From: an uncultured Micrococcales bacterium | GTDB taxonomy: Bacteria; Actinomycetota; Actinomycetes; Actinomycetales; Microbacteriaceae | Direction: 5' to 3' | NCBI GenBank assembly: GCA_903820955.1 | Contig: CAIJJH010000083.1 | Coordinates: 1-8,739 of the forward strand | Length of the DNA: 8,739 nt | Part shown: positions 6,045-8,739 of the stretch, piece by piece | Layout: each line of letters opens with the position of its first letter | Numbering within the stretch: the first letter of the stretch is position 1 | Made by a program: the position numbers and the translations under genes | The notes under the pieces: model-generated | What the model was told of the DNA's origin: nothing | Databases searched by the model: none | Seen by the model: only the letters and a program-made list of their open reading frames with translations

Positions 6045-6608
6045 ATGACCTTTTCTTCGCCTGCCAAACCACGCCTCGTTGAACTAATCAAGGAGCTGGC
6101 CGTTGTGCACGGCAAGGTCACTCTTTCGAGCGGCATCGAGGCCGACTACTACGTCGATCTGCGCCGCGCGACCTTGCACCACGAGGCCGCTCCGCTAATT
6201 GGTCAGGTCATGCTCGACCTCTTGGACGACGCTGGAGTCACCGACTTCGTAGCCATCGGTGGCCTGACCATGGGAGCCGACCCGGTTGCCACGGCGGTGC
6301 TGCACCAGGCAAATGCGCGCGGACGCAATATTGACGCGTTTGTGGTTCGCAAGGCGCCTAAGGGCCACGGAATGGGCCGTCAGGTCGAGGGCCCAGACGT
6401 CGCCGGCAAGAAGGTTGTTGTTGTCGAAGACACCTCAACCACCGGTGGTTCGCCACTGGCAGCAGCCGAGGCTTTAGAGCGCGCAGGGGCGATCATCGTT
6501 GCAGTCGCAACCGTTGTTGACCGCGACACCGGGGCTAAGAAGGTCATTGAGGACGCCGGTTACCGTTACCTAACCGCCGTCACCTTGGATGACCTAGAAC
6601 TTCGCTAA
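6045..6608 (+). CDS. pyrE: Orotate phosphoribosyltransferase
   Basis: Transfers the ribose phosphate of PRPP to orotate, making orotidine 5'-monophosphate in de novo pyrimidine synthesis; cytoplasmic. The 187 residues fit actinobacterial PyrE. The PRPP-binding motif is VVVVEDTSTTGGS at 124-136 (E128, D129, then the T-T-G-G phosphate loop). The mobile catalytic loop with its Lys and His residues is RKAPKGHG (102-109). The N-terminal substrate segment LSSGIEADYYVDLR (27-40) is also typical. ATG at 6045 directly follows the leaderless-type -10. The TAA at 6606-6608 touches the ATG of the following permease gene, so the two are almost certainly co-transcribed. No other pyrimidine gene is in the window, so pyrE stands apart from any pyr cluster. 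Confidence 0.95.
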   Translation: MTFSSPAKPRLVELIKELAVVHGKVTLSSGIEADYYVDLRRATLHHEAAPLIGQVMLDLLDDAGVTDFVAIGGLTMGADPVATAVLHQANARGRNIDAFVVRKAPKGHGMGRQVEGPDVAGKKVVVVEDTSTTGGSPLAAAEALERAGAIIVAVATVVDRDTGAKKVIEDAGYRYLTAVTLDDLELR

Positions 6609-7811
6609 ATGCGCCAATTCGTTCTAACCCAACTGGCTAACTTCGCGAGCATCGTCGGTGGGTCGATAACCTTTATCGCGCTGCCGTGGTTATCGCTCGT
6701 GATCACAAAGTCGTCCACGGCCTCTGCTCTGGTTATCGCATTCACAGCGATTCCAGTGATTCTGCTTTCGCCATTCATGGGTTCGATCATCGACAAATTT
6801 GGTCGGCGCAGGTCGGCGATCTGGTTTGAGCTAGGTCAAGGCATTTTGGTTGCTGCCGTGCCAGTGTTCAACGACGCGTTTGGCATCACGATTGTTTCGC
6901 TGGTCGTGCTTTCGGTGATCAAGAACATTTTCGGCCCCGGAAGCCAGGCGGCCCGAAAGTCGCTGGTGCCCGATGTCGCCGAGAAAGGTGGGCTCAGCCT
7001 CGATCGAGCAAACTCGATTCACGAGAGCGTCTTTGCAGCTGGCTTCGCGGTTGGGCCGGCAATCGCTGCCTTCCTGATTGCCAGCATCGACGTTTACGCA
7101 GCCTTTTGGGCGGCCGGTGTCGCGGCCCTTGTTTCGACCATCGCCATGGCGACGATTCGGGTAACCGAGCGCCAGGAGCACGACCCCAACGAAGAAAAGG
7201 GCAACGTCTTTGTCTTTGCCCTCCAGGGCATCAAGACCCTCGGGCGAATCAGGGTGCTCGGGTTGGTCTTTGCCGGGTTCCTGATGCTTTCGGTGGTTTA
7301 CATCCCAACCGAGATGGTGCTTCTACCTCGCTACTTCAATGAGATTCACGACCCACGCGGGCTCGGGATCCTGATCACCACCATGGCGGGCATGAGTATG
7401 CTCACGAGTCTCGCCTTTGAGTGGCTGCACAAGCGCATCGGCTACGCCAACATCCTGCGGATTGCCATCGGCGGGGTCGCAGTTGCCATGCTTCCAATGT
7501 CGTTCCTGCCCCCGCAGTGGCTGATGATCACTCTCGGAGCCGTGCTTGGCGCGGTGTGGGGTCCGATTTCTCCCCTACTAAACACCGTGATCCAGAAGTT
7601 GGTGGCGGCAAACCTGCGCGGACGCGTATTTGCACTCGAAATGATGATGTGGAACATAGCGCCGCTTACATCTTTTATAGTCGTCGGAATTTGCCTCGAC
7701 GCCTTTGGCGTGCGTCCGGTTTATCTGGCTCTCGCCCTGCTCATGCTTTGCGCAGCGGCGATATTGCTGACTAGGCCTCTGCTAAAAGACCTCAAAGCCA
7801 TCGAAGGCTAA
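6609..7811 (+). CDS. MFS transporter, MFS_3/EntS-like exporter type
   Basis: A 400-residue inner-membrane permease of the major facilitator superfamily with about 12 hydrophobic segments in two halves, split by a charged loop at about 185-200 (ERQEHDPNEEKG). The motif A loop between helices 2 and 3 is seen as GSIIDKFGRRR (58-68). The stretch NTVIQKLVAANLRGRVFAL (325-343) matches the helix 10/11 region typical of the MFS_3/EntS-like drug and siderophore exporters. Its ATG begins right after the pyrE stop with no spacer and no ribosome binding site, so translation probably depends on ribosomes finishing pyrE. The substrate is unknown; association with pyrE alone does not make it a pyrimidine transporter. 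The stop is TAA at 7809-7811, and no terminator hairpin was found after it. Confidence 0.85.
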   Translation: MRQFVLTQLANFASIVGGSITFIALPWLSLVITKSSTASALVIAFTAIPVILLSPFMGSIIDKFGRRRSAIWFELGQGILVAAVPVFNDAFGITIVSLVVLSVIKNIFGPGSQAARKSLVPDVAEKGGLSLDRANSIHESVFAAGFAVGPAIAAFLIASIDVYAAFWAAGVAALVSTIAMATIRVTERQEHDPNEEKGNVFVFALQGIKTLGRIRVLGLVFAGFLMLSVVYIPTEMVLLPRYFNEIHDPRGLGILITTMAGMSMLTSLAFEWLHKRIGYANILRIAIGGVAVAMLPMSFLPPQWLMITLGAVLGAVWGPISPLLNTVIQKLVAANLRGRVFALEMMMWNIAPLTSFIVVGICLDAFGVRPVYLALALLMLCAAAILLTRPLLKDLKAIEG

Positions 7812-7836
7812 ACATAACAAAAGCGTAAAGGTCTTG

Positions 7837-7863
7837 TGAAAGCGGTTACAGAAAGCGGTTTCT
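7837..7863. promoter_or_regulatory. Two tandem LacI-family-type operator sites
   Basis: Site 1 is TGAAAGCGGTTACA (7837-7850) and site 2 is AGAAAGCGGTTTCT (7850-7863). Both are imperfect palindromes centred on CG, 13 bp apart, and share GAAAGCGGTT. Site 1 fits the TGnAAnCGnTnnCA pattern known for LacI/CcpA-type regulators. The pair covers the -35 and spacer of the likely promoter of the secreted-protein gene at 7925, a typical repression position. The regulator is not encoded in the window. Confidence 0.5.
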
Positions 7864-7873
7864 CGGGTAACTT
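7845..7873 (+). promoter_or_regulatory. Putative promoter of the secreted-protein gene
   Basis: GTTACA (7845-7850, four of six matches to TTGACA) and TAACTT (7868-7873) are 17 bp apart. This predicts a start near 7880 and a leader of about 45 nt. It lies inside the 113-bp gap after the MFS gene and overlaps both operator-like sites. Confidence 0.4.
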
Positions 7874-7912
7874 TGAACTCATACGGGCCACGTTGCTCGT
7901 TTGAAACCCTTC

Positions 7913-7918
7913 GAAAGG
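7913..7918 (+). promoter_or_regulatory. Ribosome binding site of the secreted-protein gene
   Basis: GAAAGG ends 6 bases before the ATG at 7925 and fixes that start. This is the only clear Shine-Dalgarno sequence before a gene start in the window; the other starts look leaderless or coupled. Confidence 0.6.
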
Positions 7919-7924
7919 CACCTG

Positions 7925-8739
7925 ATGAAGTTCTCACTAAAGCGCGTTCTGGCCACAATTGGCGCAGTGGCCCTAACCTTTGCCGGCCTCGCAGCGGCGG
8001 GCAGCCCAGCCAACGCGGCACCGGCGCCTTATCACGCGGCATACATCACACTTCTAACCCCAACTTTGGACGCATCTAACACCAGCGAAGCTGTAGCGAA
8101 CCAAGCGATGGCCAACACTTGGATCGACGCCGGTTGGTTCGCATCGGGCCTAAAGTACCAGCGCTCATTCGCACCGGTTGGCTCAACCGTTGTCTTCACC
8201 TACCACGTAGCTGACAAAGACGGCAATGCGCTCGTGGGCCAGTCGATCACCCTGCGAATCAACAAGCAGTACTCGACCTCACAGGCTGCAGTAACCGTTG
8301 ACGGTCAGAACGCCAAGGCAGGCACCGCTTCTGCCGACGGCCTTCGAGTCGCGCACATCACCGACGCCAACGGTAACGTTTCGTTCACCGTGATCAACAA
8401 AGACGCACCTGGAACCGTTGAGCACCAGCCAACGAGCTTCACCGATGCTCCAAACATCGACCTAGACGGCCTAAACGACATTCACTGCCAGGTTCTGCCT
8501 TTCATCACGGGCGCCCAGGAGAAGGACGACCACACCGTCATTTCTGAGATTCACTACTACGACCCAAACTCGAGCGATCCAGCGCCGGTTACCAACCCGA
8601 CCATTCGCCTCGCACTGCCAGTGCTTAGTGACACCAACTCGATTCACCGCACAGACCTAGAGAACTTGTTTAGTGTTCAGAACACCTGGTACCCAACTGG
8701 AATCGGCGTTCGTCAGGCCTACCTACCAACCGGTAGCAC
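7925..8739 (+). CDS. Secreted protein with Big-1-like Ig domain (3' end outside window)
   Basis: The frame is open to the right edge; 271 residues are seen. MKFSLKRVLA starts a classical Sec signal peptide: basic N-end, hydrophobic core at 9-25, and an ANA site at residues 29-31 with cleavage before APAP. Residues about 84-158 resemble a bacterial Ig-like (Big-1/invasin) domain: VFTYHVADKDGNALVGQSIT, then the hallmark ITDANGNVSFTV (145-156). Residues about 180-271 continue as Asp/Asn/Thr-rich, beta-type sequence (EIHYYDPNSSDP) that I do not recognise. The start is fixed by GAAAGG 6 bases upstream. The LacI-type operators in front suggest control by a sugar or similar ligand, so a role in polysaccharide binding or breakdown is possible, but no catalytic motif is visible in this part. 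It may be the N-terminal third of a much larger protein. Confidence 0.8.
   Translation, partial: MKFSLKRVLATIGAVALTFAGLAAAGSPANAAPAPYHAAYITLLTPTLDASNTSEAVANQAMANTWIDAGWFASGLKYQRSFAPVGSTVVFTYHVADKDGNALVGQSITLRINKQYSTSQAAVTVDGQNAKAGTASADGLRVAHITDANGNVSFTVINKDAPGTVEHQPTSFTDAPNIDLDGLNDIHCQVLPFITGAQEKDDHTVISEIHYYDPNSSDPAPVTNPTIRLALPVLSDTNSIHRTDLENLFSVQNTWYPTGIGVRQAYLPTGS

Noticed and set aside
7812..7836. Terminator for the pyrE-MFS operon.
   Set aside because: No stem-loop with a T-run is visible in this stretch.

Overview
The window looks like chromosomal DNA of an actinobacterium with moderate GC, most likely a small-genome, freshwater-type member of the Microbacteriaceae. This placement is an inference from the mid-50s GC as judged by eye, apparently leaderless starts (an actinobacterial -10, TAnnnT, ending 6 to 8 bases before the ATG), tight gene spacing, and the families present. 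No rRNA gene or phylogenetic marker is present to prove it.

Layout from left to right. (1) Positions 3-2414, +: the 3' part of a large surface protein with a C-type lectin domain, a beta-helix-like stretch of GLUG-type repeats, an Ig-like domain and a lysine-rich C-terminal module. (2) Positions 2415-2548: a gap with a strong hairpin that overlaps the -10 box of the next gene. (3) Positions 2549-4516, +: a CASTOR/POLLUX-type ion channel with two membrane segments and two RCK-like domains. (4) Positions 4517-4647: a convergent gap holding the best sigma-70-like promoter of the window. It points at no gene, and the DNA after it can fold into two or three hairpins, so it may encode a small RNA. 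(5) Positions 4648-5175, -: a small DUF3800-like protein preceded by a perfect 15-bp palindrome and a consensus DnaA box. (6) Positions 5225-6001, -: exodeoxyribonuclease III (xth), divergent from (7) pyrE (6045-6608, +), which is followed with zero spacing by (8) an MFS exporter-like permease (6609-7811, +). (9) Positions 7925-8739, +: the 5' part of a secreted protein with a signal peptide and a Big-1-like Ig domain. It is preceded by two tandem LacI-type operator-like sites on its likely promoter.

The genes do not form one pathway. Housekeeping genes (xth, pyrE, the channel) alternate with accessory or surface genes (lectin adhesin, DUF3800 protein, secreted Ig-domain protein). The parts that most deserve a second look are the orphan promoter with structured RNA running antisense to the DUF3800 gene, the palindrome over that gene's own promoter, and the tandem operators in front of the secreted protein.
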